Source of the DNA: Eudromia elegans
Taxonomy: Eukaryota; Chordata; Aves; Tinamiformes; Tinamidae
Reading direction: 5' to 3'
NCBI GenBank assembly: GCA_003342815.1
Contig: PTEX01000120.1
Span: 1,082,560 to 1,146,559, forward strand
Length of the DNA: 64,000 nucleotides
Shown here: piece after piece, positions 48,601 through 60,806 of the stretch
Layout: every line of letters starts with the position of its first letter
Position numbering within the stretch: the first letter of the stretch is position 1
Program-made: the position numbers and the translations under genes
The notes under the pieces: generated by a model
The model's input: only the letters and a program-made list of their open reading frames with translations
What the model was told of the DNA's origin: nothing
Databases searched by the model: none

Positions 48601-49035
48601 CCTTTCCTCAGCATTTTCTTTGAAGGAAATGTGTGCTGCCAATGTAAAGGGGTCTAATTCTTTCCTGATACAGATGACTCATTGGTCAGAATGTTATGTC
48701 ACTAACTTATTTGAAACCAAGATTTTAACTCTTACTTTTTCTTCATGTTAAATTTCAGCAGACATGTCATTGAAAATCCATGGCACAAAAAGCCATGACA
48801 TCAGCTAATAGCTGCAAGTGGAAATACTGAGACAGTTCAGGAAGAATATGATATGCCATTTGCCAGAGTGGAAATGTATTTTGGAAAATAAACACTAAAG
48901 CCAGCAAGACCCCTACCTCAGGTAGCTCACAAATTAGACCATACATTGGAAACATAAATGATGTTCCTGAGAAGCAACTCTAAGAGCACAATACATTTAA
49001 ATAAAGTACACTTAAATCTTTATGAGACCTGTATT
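45606..49035. other. AT-rich sequence, no gene seen
   Basis: No gene or repeat family recognised. A small perfect hairpin lies at 47548-47573. Open frames at 47337, 47663, 48515 and 48767 have no family likeness. Confidence 0.5.
47548..47573. other. Perfect 10-bp inverted repeat
   Basis: aagaatatgc and gcatattctt are separated by tcaaat. A stem this size occurs by chance at a low rate in AT-rich DNA. It has no T run to suggest a polymerase III stop and no flanking feature. Confidence 0.6.
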
Positions 49036-50205
49036 TCATAGAATCATGGAATCATAGAACCATTATGGTTGGAAAGGACCTTCAAGATCACTGAGTCCAA
49101 CTGTAAACTCTTTAACACCATACCTGCTAATCCACGACTTCCCTGGACAGTCTGGTCCAATGTTTGACTGCTTTTTCCATGTAGAAGTTCTTCTTAATGT
49201 CTAACTTGAACCTCCCCTGACACAACTTGAGGCCATTTCCTCTCATCCTATCAGTAGTTATTTTGCAGAAGGGATCAATCTCCTCTTCACTACAACCTCC
49301 TTTCAAGTAGTTGTGGAGAGCTATAATGTCTCCCCTTGAGTCTCCTCCAGACTAATAACCTCAGCTCTCTCAGCTGCTCCTCATGAAGTCTGTGCTCCAG
49401 CCACTTCACCAGCTTCCTTGCCCTTCTTTGGACCTACTTCAGCACCTCAACGTCTTTCTTGCAGTGAGGGGCCCAAAACCGAACACAGTATTCTGGGTAA
49501 GGCCTCTTCAGAGCCGAGTACAGGGGACAGATCACTTCTTGATCACAGTCATCACAGTCTTGATGACTACACTGTTCCTTATACAAGCCAGGAGGTCGCT
49601 GGCTTTCTTGATCACCTGGGCGTACTGCTGGCTCATGTTCAGCTGCCTGTCGACCAACAACCCCACATCCTTTTCTGCCACGAAGGTCTCATTTGGGTGT
49701 TGTGACCAAAGTGCAGGACCTGGCACTTGGTCCTGTTGAAGGTCATGCAGTTGGTCTCAGCCCATTGATCCAGTCTTTCCTACCCTCAATCAGATCTACT
49801 CTTCCAACTTGGTGTCATCTGGCAATTTGCTGGGAATGCACTCTATCCCCTCATCCAACAAGATGGATGACACATAACAAAGATATTAAGGAAGACAGGC
49901 CCCACACTGACCCCTGGGGAACGACATCACTCGTGACTGGTCACCTGCTCGATTAAACTCCATTCACCACTTCTCTCTTGGCCCAGGCATCCAGCCAGTT
50001 TTTCCCCTAGTCAAGAGTACAGCTGTCTAAGCCATGAACTGACAGCTTCTCCAAGAGAAGGCAGTCAGAGATTATGTCAAAGACCTTACTCAAGTCTAAG
50101 TAGACCACATCCACAGCCTTGCTCTCAACCAGTAAGCACATCACCTGGTCATAATTTGGCAAGGCAGGAACTGCCTTTCATGAGCTAGGCTGTGTTTGAT
50201 CCATT
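49036..50205 (-). mobile_element. CR1: CR1 LINE, largest copy, keeps end of reverse transcriptase (group A)
   Basis: Minus-strand CR1 of about 1.17 kb, 5'-truncated. Reading from 50205 down, it begins in the reverse transcriptase with a DLSKVFDIISD-like segment (near 50090). A VPQGSVWGPVF motif follows at 49891-49928, the family's conserved Pro-Gln-Gly-Ser block. The catalytic Ala-Asp-Asp box appears as LPDDTKLE at 49803-49828, with both Asp kept but the preceding residues changed. Then come the [22 protein letters not shown] segment (49640-49700), the C-terminal block and the 3' tail with three ATTC units at 49036-49060. Stops and frameshifts are many. It shares its 3' end with the 871-1428 copy. 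Confidence 0.96.
49532..49726 (-). pseudogene. CR1 ORF2 fragment after the RT active site
   Basis: A 64-codon open frame on the minus strand carries the [22 protein letters not shown] segment of CR1 ORF2, which in intact elements follows the reverse transcriptase palm. The start Met is not native. It is bounded by frame breaks on both sides. Confidence 0.88.
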
Positions 50206-52197
50206 AGTCCATTTATGCATTAGTATTCAAGTTCTTTTTTATATCATAGTCAGCCAATGAAAATCAGAGTATAATTTAATGGAAATTTATTATTTAGAGA
50301 AAAAAATATGGTGCAGGGAAATTTTCATATTTTTCTAGCTTTAAGGGAAGAATTATGCTGGTAGATAACCGAATGAAAATCTTAACTACGAATTTTTGCT
50401 ACAGTGTATAACTCATACTCTCATTTTTTCATGTAACATTTACAGTTTCATCTGTATCTCTTAGTTTATTTTTATTTTCATTATTTTGAAGATAAAATGC
50501 ATTATTTTAAAAGAAAATTTTGAGCTTCACTAAGAAAGTAGTGCAGCTCTGATGGTGATTATATTCTCTAATATTGTATTAATGAGATTAATTCACAAAA
50601 GGAGATTAATTCATAAAAGTTATTTTAGACCTGAAAATCTGTTTTGCACCTGCTACGTCGGAATATTTGGGATACCAGAGAAGTTTGTATGTATTCCTCT
50701 GCTTGCACTGAATTCTGAAAACTTGCCCCTCATTAAGGGTGAATGATTGCCTGAACAATACCTTTAGTTATTTTATATTACAATGTGTTCTAATAGATGT
50801 TCTGAAAGAGATGTATTCCATGAATTTTGTATCAGCTAGTGTTTCATTACACATTTTTAAAAGTAGCATAAGGGAGATTTGGGAATACAATATGATCATT
50901 AAAGACTTGATGCTATTATCTGTCTTAAAAGTTCCTGAGCAATTTAAAGACTAAGATACCAAGAGATTAGCTGCCTGACATTCTGTGTTCTCATAACACA
51001 TTTGTATAGTCAGTCAAGATGACTATATTTTAACCAATCCAAAATATAATGTTCTTGAAGAAAAATGTCTGGGAAGACAATAATCCCAGAAAGAACATTC
51101 ATATTTTTCCTCCTCCCTTCCTTCCTGTCATCCTGACTTCCAGTGGCCTACCTAACCCTATTTCCTCATGGCAAAACATATATTAGGAAAATAGCCATGT
51201 TGGATGATTCCTAATGGGAATCTGTGGTAGGTGTCAAATGAAAATTACTATTTAGAGGAGCAGGCTAAGAGAGTTCAACAAAATTACTAAGGTACATGGC
51301 ATATTTTGTCCATCTGGAAAAATCATCTGAAAGTTACAGAAGTCATGCAAAGGTATGTTTATTACTGATGAAGGAATATACAGTTGTCATTCTGTTCTTC
51401 AATAAATAATTCTCTATTATTTTAGTATACTACATTTTTTTTTTCTCTTTTACTTTTCCTAAATGTACAGTTTTCGCTTTGTGGTATCTGAACTGAACTG
51501 AAGTGTTACAAGTCATGAATTTGTAGATCACATTTTGTGGAATAAATTAGATGAGTACTAAGTTAGATCAAAATTTCAGATCCAGTTCCAAACACATAAA
51601 GTTGTTTAAAATTTTCCTTTTTGCAATTTGTCCTTTCCAAACCTTATCGGTCAAGCTGCTGTTATCTTCCATCCAAGAGTTGGCTGCATCTAAGGAAAAC
51701 TATTTGTTGCATGTTTTGCTATGTCACACTTGATAAATATTTGTTTGTTGCTTGATGATCTGGGCTTAAGTGTTGTGTTTTTGGTTTTTCTGTGAGTTGT
51801 TTTCCTGTGAGTTGCTTTGAGTAGATATGCGTCTGTCTCACAGACTTGCATTGACTGGTAATGGATGCAAAGAAGAAAACAACGAACTATTACAGAGCTG
51901 ATAAAAAAAAAATCAAGTTTTCAGATCTCTGAAATAGAGGAAAGTCGAGCTAAATCACCCACATGCACTTGAGTGAAATGACTTGATTGTCTAGATAATA
52001 AATAAATAGTAATAGCTTTCATGTAGATGCTTCCTGGAAAATGGATCTGATTTTTGTAAAAAAAAAGATGAGAAAACTAGATGAAAACTATGTAATACTG
52101 TTAATTACATGGTCATGGCAGAGATAATTCCAAATGCTAAAGAGTACTCTGGACCATCATTTTTCTATTGAGAACCTCTCTGGTGCATGCTGTAAGA
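50206..52197. other. AT-rich sequence, no gene seen
   Basis: Nothing recognised apart from short T and A runs. Open frames at 50552, 50739 and 51551 have no family likeness. Confidence 0.5.
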
Positions 52198-52226
52198 ATG
52201 ATGATGATGATAATAATAATAATAAT
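52198..52226. repeat. (ATG)n(ATA)n compound microsatellite
   Basis: About four ATG units pass into about six ATA units. Confidence 0.93.
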
Positions 52227-55097
52227 ATCATCTATATTTTCTTTGTATTTGTATTATGAAAAGAAAGGTGTAGGAGAGAATAATAAACTAATTCTATTCT
52301 ATTCAAAAGAACTCTCAGCAAAATTCTTTTTTTTTCTAGAAATACAATGATTTTTGATTTTTGCTGTATCTTCATTCTCAACTTGTGTTTAATGTGACAG
52401 TATGGAGGGATATTAACTGGGCTTGAATACAAAATTTTTTGTATAACTTCTTAAAAACGTTGAGAAACAGATTTTACAAACATTTTAAACTAGCCGATAT
52501 TAAGCTAGTCAGACATCCTCCTTTAAAGGAGCACAGCTGCTGCTGCGGTAAATCCTTCCTTCCACCATATTTTTTGTGTTAGCACACTGCCTGCATATCA
52601 TATATAAAATAATTTATATATCATGCAAAGGCAAAAGCAAGCAATACAGAAACATGATGTATGGCTTAGTTCCAGCCTCATAGTTTAATTAGATAACCTG
52701 TTCTGGAGCTCTGGAAGGAAATGGTATCAGGCCAGGAAATTCACCTTTCTTGACAGAGATTGAGGTAATGTGGTGCTAAGCAATATGTAGTGCACAAGGA
52801 GAAGTGCACAAGGTAAATATTATCTAATTGCTCTACAGGACTCCTGAACCTTGTTCATGCTTAGGGTTCACTTAATGTGTAATAGGGATCTGCATCTTGT
52901 GTGGATCATCTCAACTGTATCATACCATTACATACCAGAGTTATAGTCCTGTCATCCACTCTTGCAAAGCAATTCAAACATTTAACTATTGCCATTTATT
53001 TGAATAATACAGATGGTAACTGATAATCTAAAAACTTTAGAACTTTATTTAAAGTAATGCATATTTGTGCAATGATTGGCAGACACATAAAGCAAATTCA
53101 GCTTATTCTCAGCTTGTTTACCATTCAGGAAGAGACTGCTTTCTCTTCATGATGAAAGACTAGACTTGGGAATGCTGGGGAGCTCAGAACAGATGCAGTC
53201 AATGTTTCTGCAAGCTGTGCTCAAGCAGCCATGAATCCTTTTTAATAAGTCATGATCTACTGTTTCTGAATAGCAGCTTGCATGAAAAAATTACATCTTT
53301 CGCAATGCGTTACTGGTGCAAGGTTGATTGCACATAAGTTTCTGCCCTGAGCTCCTTCTATAGTACAGACAGACTTACTGTTCCTTCCTCTGGTTCTGGA
53401 GAAAAAAAAAAAAAAAAAAAAAGTTGTAAAACAACCTTTTTGTAATTGTTGTAATTTTGAATGTAGACTAGGAATCCAACTAGGTATATAACTAGAAAAA
53501 ATGTTTTACAAGAATTTCCTTTAGAAATTGAAAGTAGAAGGGTAGGAGACAAAGATTTTGGTAAGTTTTAAATTGGAGATTGAGAAACTTCATAGGAATT
53601 ACATAACAGGGCTGACCACCAAAACAAGTAGACTAAATCAATACACTAGGTGCAGATTTACTAGCTCTTTTCATTTTGAAACACCACAAGAAACCAACAC
53701 TTTGAAACAGACTAAGAAAAAGTGTTCAAGGAAAAACATAATTTATGGGCAGTCAAAATGTTTTTCAGGAATGTATTTCCCATTCTTGTTTTGGAATTCC
53801 ATTAAAAATATAACAAAACAAAATCCTTTAAAATGCACTTTTAAATTAAAAGACACTTCCAGCTGTCAAATTAATACAACTATAATACAACTAATTTTTA
53901 TAGTAGTTGTACAAAATAATATAAATACTTTCTTATTTTTTCCTGACTGTTTAAATCAGTAAGTTAAGTAAAATGTTTATGGTTCCACCTCAAATACATT
54001 TTTTCCCCCTCATTATGGTATTTTCTCATGTAAAGCTATTTGAAATTCCATTGTCTGTTCAACTCTAAACCTCGGACTGATTGAAAATCTTTGGATGTTT
54101 GGACTCAGCCTCTCCAAAGTCCGTTCCCTAGAATATGAAATGTTCCAGCACATTCTACTTAAGTAAAATCTCTGTGATAGACATCTCTAGTGCCAGCACC
54201 AAATCTACAGAAATCTGAGGGCACTTGAGTGCAACTTAATTGCAGCACACAAACTTTCAGTCTACTAATTCTACTAATTCTCCTGCTTCCACCTTCCCAC
54301 TCCCAACACACAGACACAAACAGGAAAGAAAGTGGTTTTTGGATAGGAAAAAAACCAGAGTGATTGAAAATAAATTTACAGCTGAACTTTGAAGTTTAAA
54401 GCACCTGTACCGCTGGGGATTACATAGCTGGAGTGAAACAAAAATAAGTATCTTCAAAAAAAGATGGGAGTGAAAATATAACTTGACTACTCAGATGAAA
54501 GAAAGAACCCTTGGGTTTGGGGAAAGAATATGGCTTCACATAACCTCTGTAATCTGTTTCACTCTTTGAAATATATATGTACAATACTGTTTTGGATTAG
54601 CATTTTTCTCCAAGCAAAAACAAACAAGCAAAAAACATACAGTCAAAAAAAAGCTCAAGCAGATTTCCATGAAAATTAGTGACAAGCAAATCTCAGAATT
54701 TTAGCATAAAAATTTTAAGGAAGTTTGAATTCTTATCATAATCTTAGAAATTTTCATCTTGAAACTGCTCTTCCTCAATAAAATAGACCTTTTTTTCCTT
54801 TCATCATTCTTATCAAGTTCTTTTTACTGTGTGTAAAAATAATTGATTCTGATTTTTAAGGTTTTCTGAAAATTTTGCAAAAAACTCCATTTTTAGAATA
54901 CTGAAACTCAGTTTTGATGCAGATGGATACACATATGATAAAAAGATGTGAGCATATCTTTGGTATATTGCCAACACTTTATCACTGTTTCTGTGTTCTT
55001 TTTCTGTGATAAATATCCCCATAGTGTTCAATAACCTGTTGGCAACTGTGAATTTAACAATAGAAATAAATTAAATAAATTCTTAGATATATTAAAT
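52227..55097. other. AT-rich sequence, no gene seen
   Basis: It holds an A21 run at 53402-53422. A 134-codon plus frame at 53558-53962 is Lys/Asn/Thr-rich with no domain and is probably chance in AT-rich DNA. Confidence 0.5.
53402..53422. repeat. Poly-A run
   Basis: About 21 consecutive A. No retrocopy seen upstream. Confidence 0.9.
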
Positions 55098-55159
55098 TAT
55101 ATTATCTCTAGAGGTCCCTCCCAATCTCAAACATTCTGTGATCTGTGATTCTCTGATAT
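55098..55159 (+). mobile_element. CR1: CR1 3' tail only
   Basis: tatctctagaggtccctccc is followed by caatctcaaacattctgtg and two further degenerate tail units. It corresponds to the last 60 bp of a group B-type CR1 in plus orientation. The rest of the element is absent, so it is an extremely 5'-truncated insertion. Confidence 0.85.
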
Positions 55160-58100
55160 TCTCAAATAGAGATTTATTGCATGACTCTAAAAAGCACAGC
55201 TGAGAAAAATTTCATAGAACAAAAAAAGGAAGAATTAGGGAAATGAGATTTTTTAAAAAATATTTTGCTATTTTCTAATGTATAACAGAAAGAAAAATGG
55301 TTCAGATCTGTCCTGCAGAACATTATTTTAAGATTTCATCAATTATGCATTTAGGAATGTGGATTTCTTTCACTTACCAACAAAGGCTCTTTCACTTTGA
55401 GATTTCTAACAATTTTCACTTTTAGATGTCAATCTGATCATGTAGAAGATAGATGACTGTATCTGCATAAAATAATTTATTAGTAGATATATGTCTTACT
55501 GAATGACAAGAAAAGCATTTTTATTATAGCTTATCTATGTGCTTTCCTATAATATTTTGATATTTTTCTGCATGCAATCAAATTTGATTAAATAAGAAAC
55601 TAGCGATGGTTACGATGCTCAGCCTCAGAACTGCTGTCAAACTTGATGGTAACGTAGAGCTCACACAGAGGAAAATCTCACAATAGGAGAAAAAGTATAA
55701 TAATTAATTTTTAAAAGATTTATAACCATGAAGTATGTCACCACTTTCAAAAACGAAACGGTTTAGGTTGTTGTAATCCCATGTTAACATCTCTACCTAT
55801 ATCTATAAGTAGATAATTATCAGCTTCTGCACACTATACACAGGATGGTCACATATCTGAAAGAGAAGGGGTTTAGATCTTTAATATGGAAAGCAGTTTT
55901 GCTAATGAAAGTTGTATTTCTTGTTCTGTCTTTAGTAGAAAGCAAAAGTGTTTTCTGTAATTGATGGGTTTGGCCTGCAAATTTTATCAATAGACCAAAG
56001 ACCAGTATGTATGTGTATGTGCACTACTATTTACAATCCCAAGGATTGTATATCTGTGGGGAAAAAAAAAAAAGCTACAGTTAAAAGTAATTTTACAAAT
56101 GCTTAAAATAATGAAGACTTCTACAGACACTTATGCTCAATCACACTTAACTTTTAAGCCATTTTATCCTGAGTTCTACAATAATTGACTACATAAGTTG
56201 AAATACAGTGTGTATTGAACATTTTGGTACTATGCTTTATGCTAGTGTATGGACAGCAATCACAAATTAAAAGTGAAATTCACAATCCTATATAATGTAA
56301 CTCCCTCAGCAGCTTCCCTATGAAGCCCTAGGTAGATTTTTTGGACTACAGCTGTTGAGTAATTGGCTAAACTTGACAGCTAGATCCTGCTTTGTCTTAT
56401 ATTCAGAACAGTCATTCTGAAATCTGTGCAAATCAGTGCAAAATTTAACTCTAAGTACTTATTTAGAATCCTAAACATGTTCTGTCTGTATTTTAATTAC
56501 CTTGATCTCTATATTCATGCTCTATGACTTTTCTTTGTACTGTGCCACATTATTTTCCACCAGTAATAAGTAGGAATCATTTATGAGGACAGAGTTAATG
56601 GATATTCTTAACCTTAGTAGAAACCAAATATAGATTCAGGTGGAAATATACAACACAGCTGGAGTACTTAGCACACTGTGATGGGAGTTGCAGTGCAGAA
56701 AGGCTTTTTCTTGTACACAATGCAAAATGGCAATTTTCAGATGGCTGTATCTCAGGACTAATTAGAGCTGTCATCATAAAGTATAGCATGTAGAACCAGA
56801 CAAGGTCAGTTCCCACAATGTTTAGTCAAATTTTGTTCAGACTTCTCAATTTTGCAAAGAGGTCAAGGTACCTTGAGATTTATGTATTCTCTGAGATGTC
56901 ATCAACTATTAGTATGAATAAGGAACCCTTTCCATTATTGGGAAAAAAAAAGAAAAAGCTGAAATTAAACTGATTAAAGAGTTTACCTAACTATAGAAGT
57001 TAGCTTTTTTAAAGAAAGATTTTCTCTATCAAAAGAGTTGCAATATATAGTATAAAATCAAATCAGGCAGACAAATGTATCAAATGTTTATCATTAAATG
57101 TATGAGTAGTCGTAATTGTATAATTTTAAAAGGCAATGATACCTGATGCATAAAGATATTATTGACTAACAGGCTCTTACAGAACAAACTATTTAAAATA
57201 ATGTCTTCTGAAAGAATTGTTTTTTGGGTACAAACCAACTCCTGTTTTAATCAATGGCAAAACTCCAATCACTTGCAGTGGGTATAGACATAGGGCAGAG
57301 TCTAAACAGAAAGGGAGGATTAGAAGATTTTGCTGGGTAAGGAGGGATTAAGCAACTGTGCTAAAAATCAAAATGCAGACCTTAGGGCTAGCACACTTAG
57401 TTGACAAAATTCTTAGTGCTCTCAGTATAAATGAAATAAAAAGGAGAGGGGAGTGGGGACAAACTTGTTTGCAGCTTCATTTCCTTGATTTCTAAGTTTA
57501 GCATTGCTTAGCTGCAGTTCAGCGCGCAGACCTGGCAGATAGCCCTTGCTTGATCAGCAGCAGCAGTGCAAAACTGACTTCACAGCAGGACTGAACCAAA
57601 ATAGTGATGGTATGGGCTGCAGCAGGGTGGCTACGTCTCTGAATTGGAACTGGCAGTACAGATTTCTCTGGAAAATCATTTAAAAATGGAGGAGAAATTA
57701 AGAACTGCCATTCTTGAAATACATGGCATCTGAGTCTGCATCTGAATTAAATGTAAATTAAATGTGCCTGAGAATATTCAGTTCATAACATCTTGCAAAG
57801 TATGGCCCATGTCCACACTTTCCAGTTCTCTTGGAGCCCATCAGAAGATAGACATATTTAAACTGACTGTGCAAAACAGTCCCTGGACTGGGCTGATATC
57901 TGATCTGTGCCCATGTTGTGTGAGACAGAACTAGCAGAGAGGGACCAAAGATAGTGGCAAAGATAGTGTACCCTGAGATGGACTATTTTGACAATCCAAA
58001 ATGCCTTCAGTTGAGTTCCAATGTTCAGGAAGTTTCTTTGCCAAAGTTCAGCTTAGAAGTTTAGATTTGCCCTATATTGATTCATAAAGGAAATTAAAAG

Positions 58101-58490
58101 GGGAAGGGTGAAGGGAAAGGGGGAAAGAGGGAAGGGAAAAGTGGGAAGAGAGAGGAGAGAAAAAGAAAAATTGGGTCTACTCTGTGGTTAGGAATTGTTG
58201 CCTAATGAGAGAAATATGAAATTTAACTAAATTCTGAAAGACTGTTTTTAAATGAATTTACATGTATGTTTGTTTCCTTTGCCCTTTCCATCAAAACTAA
58301 AGGCAAAAATAATCATATCCCAGTTCTGCATATATCAAGCAAGTAAAGAATAAAAGATAGTAAAGATACCTAGGAAGGGTTTTTTTATTATTTATTTTAT
58401 TTTATTTTTTTTTTTACTAGAGGCACCACTAACTATATAGCTCCACATGGAAATTTAATTATAGTAAAATCTCTTATCTTGTGAATAAGT
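55160..58490. other. AT-rich sequence, no gene seen
   Basis: A purine-rich patch (ggggaagggtgaagggaaag-type) lies at 58098-58165 and a T-rich run at 58380-58419. The segment at 57480-57660 is somewhat GC-richer, with (CAG)3, and shows no open frame of note. Confidence 0.5.
58098..58165. repeat. Purine-rich tract
   Basis: About 68 bp of nearly all A and G on the plus strand (gggaaggg, gggaaagg and gagaggag words). Confidence 0.85.
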
Positions 58491-58822
58491 TCACAGAATC
58501 ACAGAATGGTTGAGGTTGGAAGGGACCTCTAGAAATCACATAGTCCAGCCCTCCTGCTCCAGTAGGGACACCCAAAGCACAGTGCACAAGGTGGCATCCA
58601 GGCAGGTTTTGAAGATCTCCAGAGAAGGAGACTCCACAGCCTCTCTGAGCAGCCTGTTCCAGGGCTCTGTCACCCTCACAGGAAAGAAGTTCTTCCTCAC
58701 ATGGAGATGGAACTTCCTGTGTTTTAGCTTATACTCATTACCCCTTGTCCTATTGCTGATCATCACCAAGAAAAGTTTGGCCCCCTCCTCCCTACCTTCA
58801 CCCCTCAGGTAAGTACCTTTGA
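58491..58822 (-). mobile_element. CR1: CR1 LINE 3' part, group B
   Basis: Inverted CR1 of about 330 bp. From the left the plus strand reads tcacagaatcacagaatggt (reversed tail units), gttggaagggacctctagaa, a ccctcctgctccagtaggga block and gaagatctccagagaaggag. It then gives cctcacaggaaagaagttct and breaks off after ctcccta...cccctcaggtaa. On the minus strand the C-terminal ORF2 block stays open ([20 protein letters not shown]). The block order and wording match the 29.1 kb copy, so both are group B. The 5' end is truncated. Confidence 0.96.
58536..58769 (-). pseudogene. CR1 ORF2 C-terminal remnant (77 codons)
   Basis: Open frame on the minus strand that reads [20 protein letters not shown] and then [20 protein letters not shown]. 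It differs from the 29.1 kb copy at a minority of sites. The plus-strand frame across the same interval is a shadow. It has no catalytic domain. Confidence 0.9.
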
Positions 58823-60548
58823 TTTGAAGATTTTTTATTTTGTTCTTTTCTCCTTGTTGTTTCCATTTCAGTTGGATAAGATCTCATGTTCTAAATCCTG
58901 TTACTTAGAAATGTTGACTACCTTTCATTGTAAAATCTCTAGAGATGTTTTCACAGAACTAAGTGCTTATCCTATCTCTTTAAGGAAAAGGGGAAAGATA
59001 ATGGCCTCAATTTGCAAAACCAGGAGTCTAATATCAGATTCTGAAAGCTGTGTTGCAATTCCCAAAGACATTACCAGACAAGAACAAGAAATTAAGTTAG
59101 AACAATCTATAAAGTACCATATTCAGAAAGGAAAGTTATTTCTCAAGATAGCAGTGTAGATTCCCTTTATATTTCACTTCATTGTGTTTTTAGCATTTAC
59201 ACATGTTTATAGTAGGTCAGCTGAAGGATGTTTGCTTCTTATTGATGGGAAATAAACTGCATTTGCAAATGGAAATTTTTAACCCAATACTACCCAACAA
59301 CTTTCAATTGCACGGCTCTAAGTAACTTGACTTTTCAGAAATGCTGAAAACCCAGCAGTGGTAAGCCTATTGAAGGAGTTTAGCTCTGTATCCAGCAAGT
59401 AAGAATGATAGATTTGGGCATTTTAAAATATAGTCTTCAAAGTAGCTAATTTTTTATTGATAATTGCCACATAGTGGCATATGGTAATAACTTTTTTTAT
59501 CAGTTTAATGAAGTCCACTTTAAACATAGAAGATAAATATAGAAAATTTCTACTGCCTCTGTAGAAAACAAAATACTAGCACTTCTACGTTCTCATCAGC
59601 AACATTGGCTAAAAGCATCAATCCTCCAGCCTCGCTACTGAGTCTGACAGCAGGAGCAATACTGAAGAGACTCTTACCTTGCTATTTGCCAAGATAGTCT
59701 GAAGTGCGCTGCAAAATACAGAATGAGAACACAAAATTGTGTTGGATCTGATATTATTAATAGGTTCAAAAGAGAAAAAACATCATCAACCAAAGTTTTA
59801 GTGCCCTTGCAACAAAAGAAAAATTTGGCTTCTTCTGCTTCCATCATATGAAGAACTGTGGTTTCCTTTTGCTGTGGGTAATTTTATATTTGAGACTCTA
59901 AAGATTGTAACAATTTATTATTTTGGCGAGGAATAATTGCTTACCTTTTTTTTTAAGTTTCTTTTATTAATGTGTGATTTTTACCTGTGGAAAGGAGCCA
60001 CACTGAGAGTTCCAGAGATTAAATTCCCTCCCACTTGTTCATATTTAAAGTGTGAACACACATATTGCAATTTTCCCTCTAGCTAACCTGGAGGGATTTG
60101 CACAGTGAGAAAAAAAAGTGAAATGGATATTGATGGAAAGACGGAGATTTCAGTCAATCCAGAGAAATAATTCCACTAAAGCAGAGACTGGGCAAGGTCA
60201 GTCACTTGCTCATCATAGCAGTGATTATCAGAAAATAACAGTCATCCCTTGCTTCAGGATAGCAAAAGGTTTCTATAATGTTACTGTAGTCACCCATCAT
60301 CTTATCTGTTTGCCACTTAATTTAATAGGGTAAACTGTGCTATTGTGTTATCTTTCCTCACTGGATGCATAGTATTTCAGGAGTATCTGTAGCAATTCTG
60401 CTTCAGATAACACCTCTTTTGAGATTTACCTTGCTTCCTATGAAAATATTTAACATTTGTGAGCCTTATGGGGAAAAATACCTTTGCTTTCCAGTGAAGT
60501 AGCGTGCCATCATTTTCAAATTGCAGTTAGGAAAAGCCACTTGTTTTT
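58823..60548. other. AT-rich sequence, no gene seen
   Basis: Open frames at 58824-59159 and 60118-60333 have no family likeness. A short acceptor/donor pair on the minus strand (59678-59708) is noted among the findings. Confidence 0.45.
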
Positions 60549-60549
60549 T

Positions 60550-60589
60550 CTTAAGCATTTTCTTAAGCATTAAGCTTTCCTTAAGCATT
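60550..60589. repeat. CTTAAGCATT repeated three times
   Basis: cttaagcatt occurs at 60550, 60562 and 60580. The middle copy is followed by aagctt, which forms a palindrome with it. Confidence 0.85.
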
Positions 60590-60640
60590 GAAAAAAATCA
60601 TCAAAATAGAGCACTGATTCTTGCTGCGGCATTTATTGAT

Positions 60641-60659
60641 TTCTTCTTCATTTCTTCTA
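60641..60659. repeat. Pyrimidine-rich lead-in to the tract
   Basis: ttcttcttca and tttcttcta, interrupted by single A bases, lead into the pure tract. Confidence 0.8.
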
Positions 60660-60806
60660 CTTCTTCTTTCTTCTTTCTTCTTTCTTCTTTCTTCTTCTTC
60701 TTCTTCTTCTTCTTCTTCTTCTTCTTTCTTCTTCTTCTTCTTTCTTTTTCTTCTTCTTTCTTTTTCTTCTTCTTTCTTTTTCTTCTTCTTTCTTCTTCCC
60801 CCCTTC
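60660..60806. repeat. 147-bp pure homopyrimidine tract with nested repeats
   Basis: There is no purine on the plus strand for 147 bases. The left part is TTCTTTC units (period 7), the middle about ten CTT units, and the right part a 16-bp unit (ttcttcttctttcttt) repeated about three to four times, ending in C6. Long pure polypyrimidine tracts with mirror symmetry favour triplex (H-DNA) formation. The Phe/Ser- and Glu/Lys/Arg-rich frames on the two strands are produced by this repeat. Confidence 0.96.

Noticed and set aside
49383..49956. Plus-strand frames of 87-118 codons
   Set aside because: Shadows of the minus-strand CR1 ORF2.
53558..53962. 134-codon open frame on the plus strand
   Set aside because: Lys/Asn/Thr/Phe-rich composition expected from AT-rich DNA. 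No motif.
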